Source: Enoplolaimus lenunculus (taxonomy: Eukaryota; Nematoda; Enoplea; Enoplida; Thoracostomopsidae). From it: a DNA stretch of 64,000 nucleotides. The notes beneath the pieces were generated by a model that worked only from the letters and a program-made list of their open reading frames with translations, had not been told where the DNA came from and made no database searches. The stretch spans positions 1-64,000 of the forward strand of contig JASANG010002919.1 in assembly GCA_030248215.1 (NCBI GenBank), read 5' to 3'. The position numbers and the translations under genes are program-made. Positions 11,601 to 22,700 of this stretch are shown here, piece after piece (position 1 is the stretch's first letter; the number at the start of each line of letters is the position of its first letter).

Positions 11601-14097
11601 GGCTGACCAATGTACCGAAGAAGCCTGCAGCAACATAAGAATTTAAAAAGTCAGAGGGGAAAAATGAAGGGGAGAACTTGAGAATAATCTGTTATTAAAC
11701 TAAAATTTTGAATTTTCAATATTTTCAAATTGATTTTCAGTCGAAAGTAGCACAAATTATACGTAGTTACTAGTAGTGTAATTGACTAAATGATTAATAT
11801 ACGTATGTATAGGTTGCCTTGCCATAAGCGTTACGCCAGAAGTAACCTGTTCGGTTTTGTTACCTTACCTGGAAGTTCGCTACTTGGGGTGGGGGCACAC
11901 TTACCAAACACCCCCCCCCTTAAGATTTTCCAAAGTCCAGCAGGAATGGGAGACTCGGTTTCGATAAGTCTTGGTATTTGGCAGATCTCGGTCTCTACAA
12001 GTCACTGTATTTGGCACATTTCAGTCTCAAACTCGGTGGTTTGAAACCGAGACCCGAAGTTGGGGATTCAGCAAATGTATCGCTGTATTTTTGAAGTAAG
12101 GGATGCCTGTGTAATGAAAAAAATTTCGCGGAATGTAAGAATTGTTATAGTTAAACAATAATTATGAGCAGATATTCTAGCAAACACAAAACAAACTATG
12201 GAAAAAAACAAAAAAACTACAAAAAGCCATTAGAAATAATTTATTTGAAAATTTTAATTTTGTTTCGGTGATAACCAAAAATTGATCAAGACTGAGACTT
12301 TTCATGGCCGGTCTCGGCAGTCTGATCTCGGTCTCGGTCACAGTCTCGGTCTCGGTTTTAAACCGAAACCGCCCATCCCTGCGGTTCACCAACCACTTAA
12401 GATTTCACCAACTAGTTAATTTTACGTTCTTTACGTGTTAAATTTTTTGGAAACAGACCCCTTCCTCTCGATCATGTGTGTTATATATTTGATCTGTGTT
12501 TATTATTTATACGGCTGTTTTTAATACGTATGTGCACTGCTTTGTTGTAAGCGTAACTAATGAAACTGCAGCAAGCCTTTCCTCTCAAAAAATTTCCCCC
12601 CGTTGCGAGCCGGGTAGCCCCCGGTTGATGCCCCCAATCTGCCGCGACCCAGCGAATGCCCCACTAACCATGGTACATCTGCCTTGTTCTTATCCAAAGA
12701 ACGACGAACGTGTAAGTTAGTTTGACCAGAACCCAAACCTGAAATATACATAGAGACGTGTACGCAGGATATGATTTCTAAGGGGGTCCACTGCTTGCAT
12801 GCAAATACAATACAAATTACCAGATTTTTTAAATTTTTCTAAAAAAGTAATGATAGCGCAAGTACTGACTTTGGCCCAAGATCCACCCAGTACCAATTCT
12901 TGCAAAATCGATTCATCAGACATTTTTTCGCTCGCTATTATTTGATTTCTTAACCGTTTGGCGCTAACTCCAAACAAATGAAGAATTGCCGAGCTGCACA
13001 TGAGTATCCGGCTCCGGTATTCAACAATGCCATAACTCAACATTCTTGTATTATTTAAGACCAAAATCACAATATTTAGCTATGAATTTTGCTCGAAATG
13101 ATCAAAACTAGTATTCAAGAAACCCAACTCATGTAAAAACAATACGTATAAAGTCATATTTAATTAGAATGGTTAATGTTAACTTTTTGTAGAATTATGC
13201 ACTAAAATATACCAATTTAACGTCTTACTGCGATCGCATTTTCGGGCAACTCAAGACCGTCAAATTTTCCACACGAAACTACAAATAAAAATTTCAAACC
13301 GGCATAGTTTCAAGCCAGTAAATGGTTGCGTGACTCAAACTATTTTCAACGATGCACACATTTTAAAATTCTAGTGTTTAGCCTAGGCACTGCATTTTAA
13401 GTGTTCATTTCGGATGCGCATTCCATAAAACAGACATCTGTGGAACTCTAGCTTATATTGTAAAAAAGTGCAAAACAGAAAACAAACGCATTAACAGTAA
13501 TGTCACAACATAGGAGTATCAACAGAATGTCGCGTGACGCGATATTATAAAAACGGTACCGTGCTCCCAGGTACATGCTTAGGCAAAAGGTATATACACA
13601 AAATTTGAAGCTTATATATAAATATATATATGTTATATATACACATAATTTATAGATATATATCCGGTCAATATTCAGTATTGGTACAAAATTCATTATC
13701 TCAGTGTCCAGTATGTACTAATTCACAAGTGCAAGGTAAAATGGTATATAGTTCCACTTGATTTCTAGATGATAGTATTCCAGAATATTCCAACCAATCT
13801 GACAATCATAAAGCAAAAAGTTGAAATATGCGGAACAAAAATGTATGTACATACTCCCTCATACCAACAAACACTACCAACAACTTGTGTTTTGGGCACA
13901 TATTGGAAGGGGCTCGCTGCCCGCTCCCTAGCAGCCTCGAAACCCCCTGAATTCCACTTACTATGATGAAACACAAGACTGTGTTCGTGCAGAACAGTAG
14001 GCGGAGTCGATGTTAAGCCTTTCAAACGATCATGAATCAAAGATACAGATTCGTCAAGTATTGAGCCTTGTAGCAAAAACTCTTGAAAATGATTCAT
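8687..14097 (-). CDS. MED18: Mediator subunit 18 (6 coding exons)
   Basis: Coding exons are 14097..13962, 12738..12669, 11624..11493, 10940..10862, 10614..10528 and 8797..8687. Phases fit throughout, giving 204 residues plus TGA (human MED18 has 208). MED18 is a head-module subunit of the nuclear Mediator complex and pairs with MED20 as a beta-barrel. Recognisable stretches are EFLLQGSILDESVSLIHDRL near the start, RRSLDKN then WLLRYIGQPE, FFRGIGFRLEYEYVLEGHVY, and MKALADQLKP near the end; each aligns with human MED18 in the same order. The C-terminal tail after LKP differs from vertebrates. The ATG is chosen because MNHFQEFLLQGS matches the human start region; the exon extends upstream as 5' UTR to a possible acceptor near 14120. 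Introns hold many repeats, including two near-identical inverted arms around exons 2-3. Transcription runs the same way as ETHE1, 3.5 kb further on. Confidence 0.95.
9651..10373 (+). repeat. About 0.7 kb dispersed repeat with internal subrepeats, copy A
   Basis: This matches 44990..45725 in the same order. It starts TCTGGGGAGGTTATGAG and contains short subrepeats of the type CCTACCTTACAATTTT with CCCCCTCAGAAA. The subrepeat block is bordered by AGCGGATCTAAA and TTTCTGGATCCGCC, so a smaller inverted-repeat element may sit inside it. It lies in MED18 intron 5. Confidence 0.65.
11060..11322 (+). repeat. Inverted repeat arm 1 (MED18 intron 3)
   Basis: About 260 bases are the near-exact reverse complement of 13358..13621, with roughly five differences by eye. 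The arm contains GCATGTACCTGGGAGCACGG and TATCGCGTCACGCGACATT. A short related piece lies at 32340..32397, so the sequence is a dispersed repeat. Confidence 0.9.
11941..12381 (+). mobile_element. hAT-like MITE of the CAGGGATG/ACCGAGACC family
   Basis: The left end reads CAGGAATGGGAG and the right end CCGCCCATCCCTG, inverted repeats of the hAT type. The interior has repeated TCTCGGT and ACCGAGAC stretches. No convincing 8-base target duplication is seen, so it is old or altered. It lies in MED18 intron 2. Confidence 0.65.
13358..13621 (-). repeat. Inverted repeat arm 2 (MED18 intron 1)
   Basis: This is the partner of the arm at 11060..11322. The two arms enclose MED18 exons 2 and 3 within about 2.0 kb of spacer. 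Confidence 0.9.
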
Positions 14098-14436
14098 TAC
14101 GTACTCTTCGAATCGCAAGTGTAATAACAGTATATATATATTCATCGACTTACATAAACCGCATGTATACCTACTCTGTGTACATTTATACACACTTTAC
14201 TGTTAAAAATTGCGTAAATTATACTTTTGCAAATAACATAAGTAGGTACCTTATTCGGTTATATAATTCATGCCTATTTGCTTTCGAATTTTAAAATAGG
14301 ATGCGTAAATATACATATATACAAATATCGGCCCATGTTACTTTCAGGGCTTCCCGTTTTCGCGCCGGACAGCAATATTGCAGGAAAGGAGCATTTGCTA
14401 CTACTGTTTGTGCATGCGCGGAGATTATTAAACTTT

Positions 14437-14475
14437 GTTGTTGTTGTTGTTACTTGTTGTTGTTGTTATTTGTAG
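14437..14475. repeat. (GTT)n microsatellite
   Basis: Two short GTT runs lie side by side, interrupted by ACTT, upstream of MED18. Confidence 0.85.
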
Positions 14476-14589
14476 TTTGGTTAGCAAGAGTGTTTAGTGC
14501 GGGGGCTCGGGGAGTGGCAGCCCCAACCTGCTTACGGTCCTTCCATATGCGAGGGGTGCAGTTAAATTCAATCTCAATAAAAAATATTG

Positions 14590-15315
14590 CTGTCCAGTTT
14601 TCCGTTTTTAGCTGAAAAATAGAGGTCCTCCATTTCCCGTTTCCCAAAGAAAGCATATTGTTGCATGAGTGTTAACATCACACCCAAATAGACTCGAATT
14701 TGATTTGTGTCCCATTGTCCTGTTTTCCCACCAAAAATTTGCCGCTGTCCCGTTTTTCCATTTGCAAGAAACAAACCTGTCCCGTTTTCCCATCGCAAAA
14801 TTGCTGCTATCCCGTTTTCCAGAAATTAGCCGGTCAAAAATTTCCCAGCAAAAATTTGCAGCTGTCCCGATTTCCTCTTTGTCCGAAGAAACATACCTGT
14901 CCCGTTTTCCCAGCGAAAATTTGCAGCTGTCCCGTTTTTCACTTTGCCCGAAACAAACCTGTCTCGTTTTTCCGTTTTCCCAGCGAAAAACTGCAGCTGT
15001 CCCGTTTTCCCATTTCCCCAAACATACCTGTCGAATTGCCCCGTTTTCCCAGCCAAAAATTGCAGCTGTCCCGGTTTCCCATTTGCTCGAAACAGGTCTG
15101 TCCTATTGTCCGGTTTTCCCCAGCCAAAAATTGCAGCTGTCCCGTTTTCCCATTTGCTAGAAACAAACCTGTCCCGTATTCTCAGCGAAAATTTGCAACT
15201 GTCCCGTTTTCCCATTTGCCCGAAATAAACATGTCCTGTTTTACTATTTGTCCGAAACAAACTTGTATCGTTTTGCCGTTTTCTCAGCAAAAAAATTGCA
15301 CCTGACCCGTTTTCC
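14590..15315. repeat. 0.7 kb minisatellite upstream of MED18
   Basis: The unit is about 60 bases: CCCGTTTTCCCATTTGCC, then GAAACAAACCTGTCCCG, then GCGAAAATTTGCAGCTG. About eleven or twelve diverged units follow in tandem. Open frames on both strands come from the repeat and are not called as genes. The array begins about 490 bases upstream of the MED18 start codon. Confidence 0.92.
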
Positions 15316-15584
15316 GACATAGCGTGACGTTATAAATGCGGATGACCCATAATTTTTTGAAACAATGCCTTAAATGCTTTAAACGCGAAAACGCAACATT
15401 TGTGCTTTGTCTCAATAAAATCAGTGTTTTGAGTTTCCTTTCATAAATAGAATTTTTGGGTAACCGAAGAGCTCATTCTGTTTCTCAAATCGCTGTATAT
15501 AACCAGGTAGCGGTGCTCTACAACCGTTCGCTGTCTGTTTTGGTACTTGCCGACACCGAGACCGCACATCCCTGCTTTGGAGGC

Positions 15585-15840
15585 CCGGTTTTCCAGCTGC
15601 TTACTTATACGGTCTGAAGTAGCGGTTCCTACCTAGACTGACGTAGGGGCCATGCTGTGAGCGCAATGAACACGGTATCCAATCGAAAATAGGATGTGTG
15701 ATAAGTTGGGAAGGCTAGGGTACGACAGTTTTTAGTTCAAATTCTCAGCAGCTCAAAATGAGGGACGCTCCCAGGAGGTTTCGAACTCGGTCGACAGATT
15801 ATCAGTCCAGCGCGCTATCCACTGAGCCCCGCCGCCTCAC
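15585..15840. repeat. SINE fragment plus reversed tRNA-like sequence
   Basis: Bases 15585-15690 match the tail of the SINE-like repeats at 51050 and 53530 (CCAGCTGCTTA, CCTACCTAGACTGACG). Bases about 15770-15835, read on the minus strand, resemble a tRNA: an A box in GTGGATAGCGCGCTGG and a B box in GAGTTCGAAAC. I treat it as a tRNA-derived repeat, not a working tRNA gene. Confidence 0.6.
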
Positions 15841-15934
15841 AATCAAACTCAACCTTAACATACACATGCATCTTAGTTCTTCAATGTTTTTACCGCTTCT
15901 GCATATGAAGGCAATGTCACAGGATGGACAGTCA

Positions 15935-16165
15935 AGGAAAGACCTTGTTGAAAATAAGGGCATGTAAGCATGAGACGTGGTTGTCCGTTATGTGCACATG
16001 CAATATAGTGCAGTGCACTAACTGTTTGCCAGTTGGCAGCATACGGTCGACACATATAGTCTGCGAAAAAGGTAGTTGGAAAGGTGGGTTGCGTGGCTCA
16101 GAGGTAGAGCATTCTCTTAAGGACCCGTAAGTTGAGTGTGCGATCCAAGCTCCGGTTAATTTTGT
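15935..16165 (+). repeat. tRNA-derived SINE copy
   Basis: This shares the head TTGTTGAAAATAAGGGCATG with 53331 and the block GCAATATAGTGCAGTGCACT with 50890 and 53385. A degraded tRNA-like part follows (TGGCTCAGAGGTAGAGCATT). Confidence 0.65.
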
Positions 16166-18480
16166 CACGCGTTAACCCTACCTTATGACACATTTTGTAG
16201 CAGACTTTAAAATTATATTGTGAACGGCGCATAACTCACACCATTGAAACGAAATTACTGAACGTGACGGTCCTTTCTTATGTTACCTAGCAATGTAAAT
16301 ATGTGCATTGTGTAACCAGAAAACCAAGTAAATTATGCACGATTAAATTCCCTAAGCAGGGTTGTGAACGGAAACAGCAGAACTATTGCATGTTGTAGTC
16401 ATTGCAGTGAAAAGTATACATGACTGAATATAACAAAGTACTGTGATTCTTTTCCTAGGATACGTATAAGTTTAGTAAAATTAATGACGACCATCACAGA
16501 AATTGTACTCTTGTTAGCGTTATGTCATAAAATCTTACCGTTTATCAGAAGTCACACACTCTTTCAGTCACAAATCGACTTAAATAAGAGGACGACATAA
16601 GTTGTGCGTGCAACCCAGCCAATTTAATAATAATGTTAACTGGATAGAACAACTGTATGGCTTGGCGTAATGTTTAATTCTGTTATATATGGCGAACGAG
16701 ACTTGATGCTATTAATGCTAATGTGATATATGTTTAAGGCAACACTAAAAACAAACCTGATTGTTTACTCTACTTGTTTTTATATTTTCACAAAGTTACG
16801 TGTTTTATAGTATCAAATGTACTACGTTGAATACTGCACTATAGTTTGTTAGCCAGTTGCTCGCTTTTTAGTTAGCTATATGTAGCCAACAGTGTATGAT
16901 GCATTTAGACAAGACTATGCCGATAAATAAATTCTGGTTAAGATTAGAAAAAATGTACACAGTGCACTTGTTTTTTCTCTTACCCTCTTATTTAGGGGGG
17001 GCGATTGAAACCACGAAATTAGAGAGGAAACTGGTAAAATGCATCGTTAAAAATGATTTGCTTGTATTCTTGTCCTCATCATTATTTCGTCTTCTGTTTT
17101 GTTTGTTATATATTTCACCCTGACCCCCTAAAATGAGGAACTATGGGGAAATGCCGCGAGTGCTGGTACACTGAGTGCCGCAAACATTTTTAAAAAATGG
17201 CACACACTTGTCTAGAGTCATCGTCTCTTAGTGTTAGCAAGTTTGATCAAAAGAAATTTGTGTTGGTATATCGTTCTAACATGATTTCTGCCTTTTTTAA
17301 CTTATACCTTGTTCATTAATGTAACTTGGCAAGTATAACGAAAAGCGATTGCGATTCGTATGCTGTAACACTTGACAAAGGTGTAATTGGAATCATACTT
17401 TCTATTGTTCATGATACTCCCAATCAAAATGTAAGTTATAGTAATTCAGCTTTATTTAAATTATCATGGAAATCTTACTGAAGCTGTCCGTCTCTACAAC
17501 GATTATATGCTGAGACGACACGTATGCTGCCGACAAGCATACATCGCAGCTATAGCGCGTCGCGTTGCATTTGGTAAATACCATTTGCACATATGCGTAC
17601 CTAAGTATCGTGGCCACCATGTTAGCTATCGAAATAACAAGGGATAGGGTTATAGGGACTAGAGTACCGGACGAGTTCTTCTAGTTTAGGTCTTAATCTG
17701 CGCCTCAGATTTCTGATTGATTACCTTGAAGCCTGCCGATCTCTTTCCCAGTTGATTAAACCGCTGTTAGAAAATCACCAAAAAAGAGCAACATATCGTA
17801 AGACAACACAAAGCAAGGACTTAAATAAACTTATAAAAATTTGTTTTTCCAATTTAGTAATACCACATAATCTTGATCTTTATACTAATCCTTACAGTAT
17901 AACGCCGCCCTTACTTTTGTTTTATAATCAAAAGGAAAACTGGTTTCATACGGGTATGCCCGGAAATTTCTATAAGATTACAGTAATATCCTAGGTACGT
18001 ATCATGTTTATCGTATATGCCATATCGGAAAATGTCAAAACCGTGACTGATCTGTTTTACTTCATGGCGGTAATTATCAGAGTGGGGTGGGAGCAGCGAC
18101 ATGGACCGCTTACAGTATTTATGATCATTTAGGTCATCTGGCTTAGAAAAACCTGACGGTTTCGCATCAAAATCTTCGGATGTATTCAAGGACGCCAAAC
18201 AAATAAAAAATCCATCTCGGTACGTATACTTCTTTATTTTGGTTTTTATCTTATATATTACTTTAAGAAAAAGATATAGTATACGTATATATAATATACA
18301 CTTTTCTGCGACAAATATATTCGGACATGTAGATTACCGGAGCAGGATGTTGAATTATTTTCGGAACCGGATTATCCTGGTGCCAACGACTAGATAACCT
18401 GCCCAGACGAAAACGCTGCATGTAAAGTGATGCTTTGAAAAACACGTTTTGTTAAAAGCGCGTGTTTTGCTCAGGCCTAG
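16166..18480. other. No gene recognised
   Basis: AT-rich sequence without a supported exon. A minus-strand open stretch at about 18000-18198 ends at a possible GT donor (GATAC then GTACCTA), but I could not link it to a family or partner exon. The initiator exon of the transporter gene may lie in this region. Confidence 0.4.
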
Positions 18481-18484
18481 CTAT

Positions 18485-19225
18485 ATAACCAGTCGTAGTG
18501 GGACTACGGGTATTGAGCGAATCTGAAATACACTTAAGCAATTGAGCGAATCTCAAATACACTTAAGCAAGTAAGCTAATAAGCAAACTACTTATTAGCT
18601 AACTATTCATTTATCGGTTTTGGAGGTTGGTTAACAATTTATTCAGATTGTTCGCACCAAAAAATCCTTCAGTAACCCTAAAAATTAGTGAAATATTGCA
18701 AATGCCTTAATTTAGGCTTATCATCAAATATGCTAATATCCAAATTAGCTATTAAGTAACTCTTAAATTATCGGTTTTGAAGGTTTGTAGAAAATATATT
18801 TAGATTCCTCGTACCCAAAAACCTTTTATTGCTGAAATTAGATTGCTTGTAACCCCAATAATTAGTGAAAATTATTGTAAAAAGTCCTTATTTTGGATAA
18901 TCAATTATGCTAATATGTAAATTAGTTATTAGCTAACAATTCAATTATCGTTTCTGAAGGTTTGTACACAATATATTCAGATTCTTCGCTTCGAAAAACC
19001 CTTTATTATTGAAACTTTATATACTGCTTGTAACCTTAATAATTAGTGATATATCCTAAAAGTCCCAATTTAGGCTTAACCAATTATGCAATTAACCTGT
19101 AGCTAATAAACGGGCTAAAACTTTAAACACCAATGCGATGTTAACACCCCTGGATAACAGGCTTTGAAAAAAATTATTATCAAAAGCGGTTCAGCGGTTC
19201 CTGATATTCTTTGCACACGCACACC
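18485..19225 (+). repeat. 0.75 kb repeat with internal tandem units, copy 1
   Basis: This matches 36350..37145 from ACCAGTCGTAGTGGGAC onward. Inside are three or four units of about 180 bases, each with TTAGTTATTAGCTAAC, TATCGGTTTTGGAGG and CACCCAAAAACCC. It ends near AAAGCGGTTCAGCGGTTCCTG. No coding capacity is seen. Confidence 0.75.
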
Positions 19226-19709
19226 ACCTAACCCCCAGCACAAAAAAAAACCCAAAACCACTCCACTCCTCTAATACAAAAAACCATATAATACGTTGAG
19301 ATATGAGTATGCAAAATGTTGTGATTATGACTATACCAATAATTTGTATTGAAAAATATGATATTGATTTACTGGCAATAATTTTCAAAAGCGTCGCATT
19401 AACTAATTAGCGATGATTTTTCAGTTCTCTAAATCTTAACTACAATCAATTCTTTACGTATATATTGTTATTTTCAAAATAAATGATATAGAATTTTTAT
19501 GCAAAATATCACAACAAGTACGATCAAAATGAAATTTTCAAAATTGCGATTCGGATTGAGTGTGGAATCAAAGTCGGGAATGTTGCCGTTTCTTTGCCAA
19601 TACTTTTTGCTCTTAGCAGTGATACGTGTTTCTTCAGGTACAACGACTAGAGGGCTGGCTAAAAATGCTGTTGTGTTAACTTTAAAAAACGTTTTCCTTT
19701 TGATTTCAG

Positions 19710-22700
19710 ACATCTCAATGAAACACCAGCAGAATATCGATATCGTTGGTTTTGTATTTTCGTGGCGTATCTCGGAACGTTTACAGTCTTTGCTCAAACC
19801 TCATTGTATTGGGCTTCACTTTGGCCGTACTTGAGTCAGGTCTGTGTGATGTGACATGTATACCCGTCAAGGTGTAAAGCGGAAGTGGAATATATTGTAA
19901 TCGGAACAGCAAATCTAAACCGGAATCGGAATCGGGACTACAAATTTTATGACTACGGATAATTTGTTATTAACAATATGTGTTGGATTGAAGCAATTTC
20001 GAAAAACGACGTATGAACAAATAGCGCTACTTTTTTGGTCCTGTAAATCTAAACTAAAATCAATTATCGTCATTTTCCAAAAATATAAATTATGCAGATT
20101 TTTATGCAACATATCACAACCAGGGATGGGAGTTTCGGTCTTGGTAAGTCTCAGTATTTGGCAGGTCTCGGTCGCGTTCTCGGTTTTTGAGTCTCGGTGG
20201 TTAGGAACCGAGACCAGAAGTCGAGTGTTGAGCAAATGTACGACTGTATTGTTTAAGCAAAAGTGATGGCAAATGAAAATTTGTATTTGTGACATTACGA
20301 AATTTACAAAGAAAGTACGAAAAAAAACATCGAAACAGTTCATTTTGAAAATTTTACCATTACGAGTAGATATTCTGAAAGCTATCAACCGAGAATACAA
20401 AAACCTGTAATAACAACAAGGAGAGTTGGAATAAAATTTCAAAATTTCGATTTCGAATGGATGTGCAGTCGGAATCAGAATTCAAAGGATGGGTGGTTTC
20501 GGTTTCGGTCTCACTTTTTTCAGTCTCGGTGGTTTGCAGACCGAGACCAGAGAGGTGAAAAAGCGATAGAAATCCATGGGGTGAAAAAGAATGGAGTGGA
20601 CCGTGGTCTGATGGGTAAGAAAAGTAATAGTTAAGCTAGAGTTGTGCCGATTGTTGAACATCGGTACTGCTGTCGGCCGGGAATAGGCGGTCTCGGCAAG
20701 CCTCAGATTTTGGCTGGTCGCGGTCTCGGTCTCGCTTTTTTTCAGTCTCGGTGGTTGGCAGACCGAGACCAAAGGCGAAAAAGCGATATGGAATCTCAAA
20801 AACTTTCTTTCGATCGCAGCTTTGGCCCGGAAGTACTTGCGCGTTCCGCCTACCAACACAGCGAACGATTGTGGAGCGCCGCTACCTGTTTATACAACGA
20901 TTTGATAACCAGAATGAACCCTCCGGTTACCCACAATTCTACTTTTTGAAATGAAACCCAAAACGCTTTGATTTTATTGTGACAATGTACACTGGCTTCT
21001 CCACAGCTTGAAAATTTCCGCCGGGGGGGCATTTCCTGGGGCCCCCCCAGGAGTTTCCTGGGGGCAGCTAATTTTGCTGGGGGGGCAGTTTTCCTGGGGG
21101 CCCCCAGATGATCTGGCGGGTCCTGGGGGGGCAGGCTCAAAATTTTGCAAGCCGACTTTTTGGACCATTTTTTATACTAGATCGTGTTTCCAACTCAACT
21201 GAAGATTACTCATCGCTCAACATGACAAAAATTCCCCGCAAACGCTAATAACAATAATTTTAACTAATATTACTGACAACTTTACCAGAAGTTGAAAGAA
21301 GCACAATTATATAAAATATAGATAATCTATAATTGAAACTGTGATTAACATATATTTTATATATTAGTCACAGCTTCAGTTTATCATAAGGCTCAGGCGG
21401 GTTGAACTTGTTGCTGCAAGGTACTTTCGAATGCTGTATGCCCTGAAACGCTCTTTATATAATTGTGCTTTTTTCAGTTCATTATTGAATTGTACTAGTT
21501 ACTACCGGTATTTGTAACGCTATTAAAAATTATGAGTACTCAGCGTAATATAAAATCACATTTTGTCGAATGCCTGCCTCAAAAAAAGTCCAGGTCTTTA
21601 TGTTTTAACATTGAAAATTTTTGGCTTAGAAAAGTCCTGGGGGGCCCCCAGCAAAAAATTTGCTGGGGGGCGGTCGAAAATTCGCTCGGGGCCTTTCCTG
21701 GGGGCGGCAAAATTTTCGCCGGGGGGAAAATGAAAATTTCGAAAAGTGCTGGCCCCCCCGCTGTGGAGAAGCCAGGTACAAATAGTTGCATTTTAGCGTT
21801 CAAAATATTTAAGGCATCGTGAAAAAATATGGGTCATCCGCATTTATAACGTCACGCTATGTTGAAAAATTCTCCAGCCTATTCGGTTTGACCGGGATCA
21901 AATCAACAATATAGCTTTGAATTAGGGTTGTACGTACTGGGGTGTTTTGAGACAGCGGGATTTGTCCCGACCTGTTCGAAGCGTATACAACAGTAGCCAA
22001 GTGAAACATATAGTAAAATGTAAAGTTTGGCGGCGATTTATTAGTTTAATTGTATGAAGCGGCAATTCAGAGCAGATAAAAATTTTCAAAACTTTTGTTA
22101 AAAAATCTTATTTTTATTTTCGGTAACGGTTAAAAATTGACCGAGACCAAAAGTACCGGTCTCGGTACTTTGGGTCTGAGTCTCCGTAGTTTGGGTCTCA
22201 GTCTCGGTCTAGCTGTTTTGACCGACACCGCTCATCCCTGACCTGGTATGTGTATTAGATATGTCCCGGGCCTGACCAAAGGACCGAAGCCGACGCTTAA
22301 TTTTCCGGACCCAAATTTCATACCCAACCTTCGCTTGACTCGATGCGTCTTGAAAGTAAGATTTTCACTAACTTAAATAGGATCAAAAATCCGAGCTAGC
22401 AAACAATTAATTTGAATTCACTAAACATATACTTTTGCGCAACTCATTTAATTTCAACAGCGCTCATATTTACATGCTATATCCGGTTAGTATCTGGTTC
22501 TGGTATAAAATTCAGTATCTGGTTCCGTTATCCGGTAAAGTAATATTCAGTCGCACCATGGTTGCAGAATATTATATAGGAAATATTGTGTTTAATCAAC
22601 GCTTCAATTTGCGACAATGTCGTGTCATAATACTCATAATATATACATTTTTACAGAAATATTTATTGACCCCGTTTGGTAATGTGGCCTCGGCCTCGTA

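Larger units (their letters stand above)
20487..22240 (+). mobile_element. Compound hAT-like element carrying a calpain gene piece
   Basis: A first segment of the family (20487-20568, with TCTCGGT and CCGAGACC) is followed by a calpain exon-intron piece (20569-20676). A second family copy then runs from about 20677 to CGCTCATCCCTG at 22240. The second copy is collinear with 59326-59970 in the calpain gene. It is itself split by the GC-palindrome transposon at 20991-21775. No transposase frame is seen. Confidence 0.8.

Noticed and set aside
12824-12975. Minus-strand exon-like stretch (SAKRLRNQIIASEK) between MED18 exons 1 and 2
   Set aside because: Its phases could fit, but MED18 exon 1 joins exon 2 directly in frame and the alignment with human MED18 leaves no room for an extra exon of this sequence.
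14669-15320. Open frames of 94 to 201 codons on both strands
   Set aside because: Produced by the minisatellite at 14590-15315; composition and simultaneous openness on both strands argue against coding.
17911-18198. Minus-strand 95-codon frame with a possible donor
   Set aside because: No recognisable family, weak acceptor and no partner exons; kept only as a note for the region.
19630-19638. Initiator exon of MFSD8 ending in CTTCAG then GTACAACG
   Set aside because: A signal-peptide-like frame ends at this donor, but its phase does not fit the exon at 19710 and the intron would be only about 70 bases.
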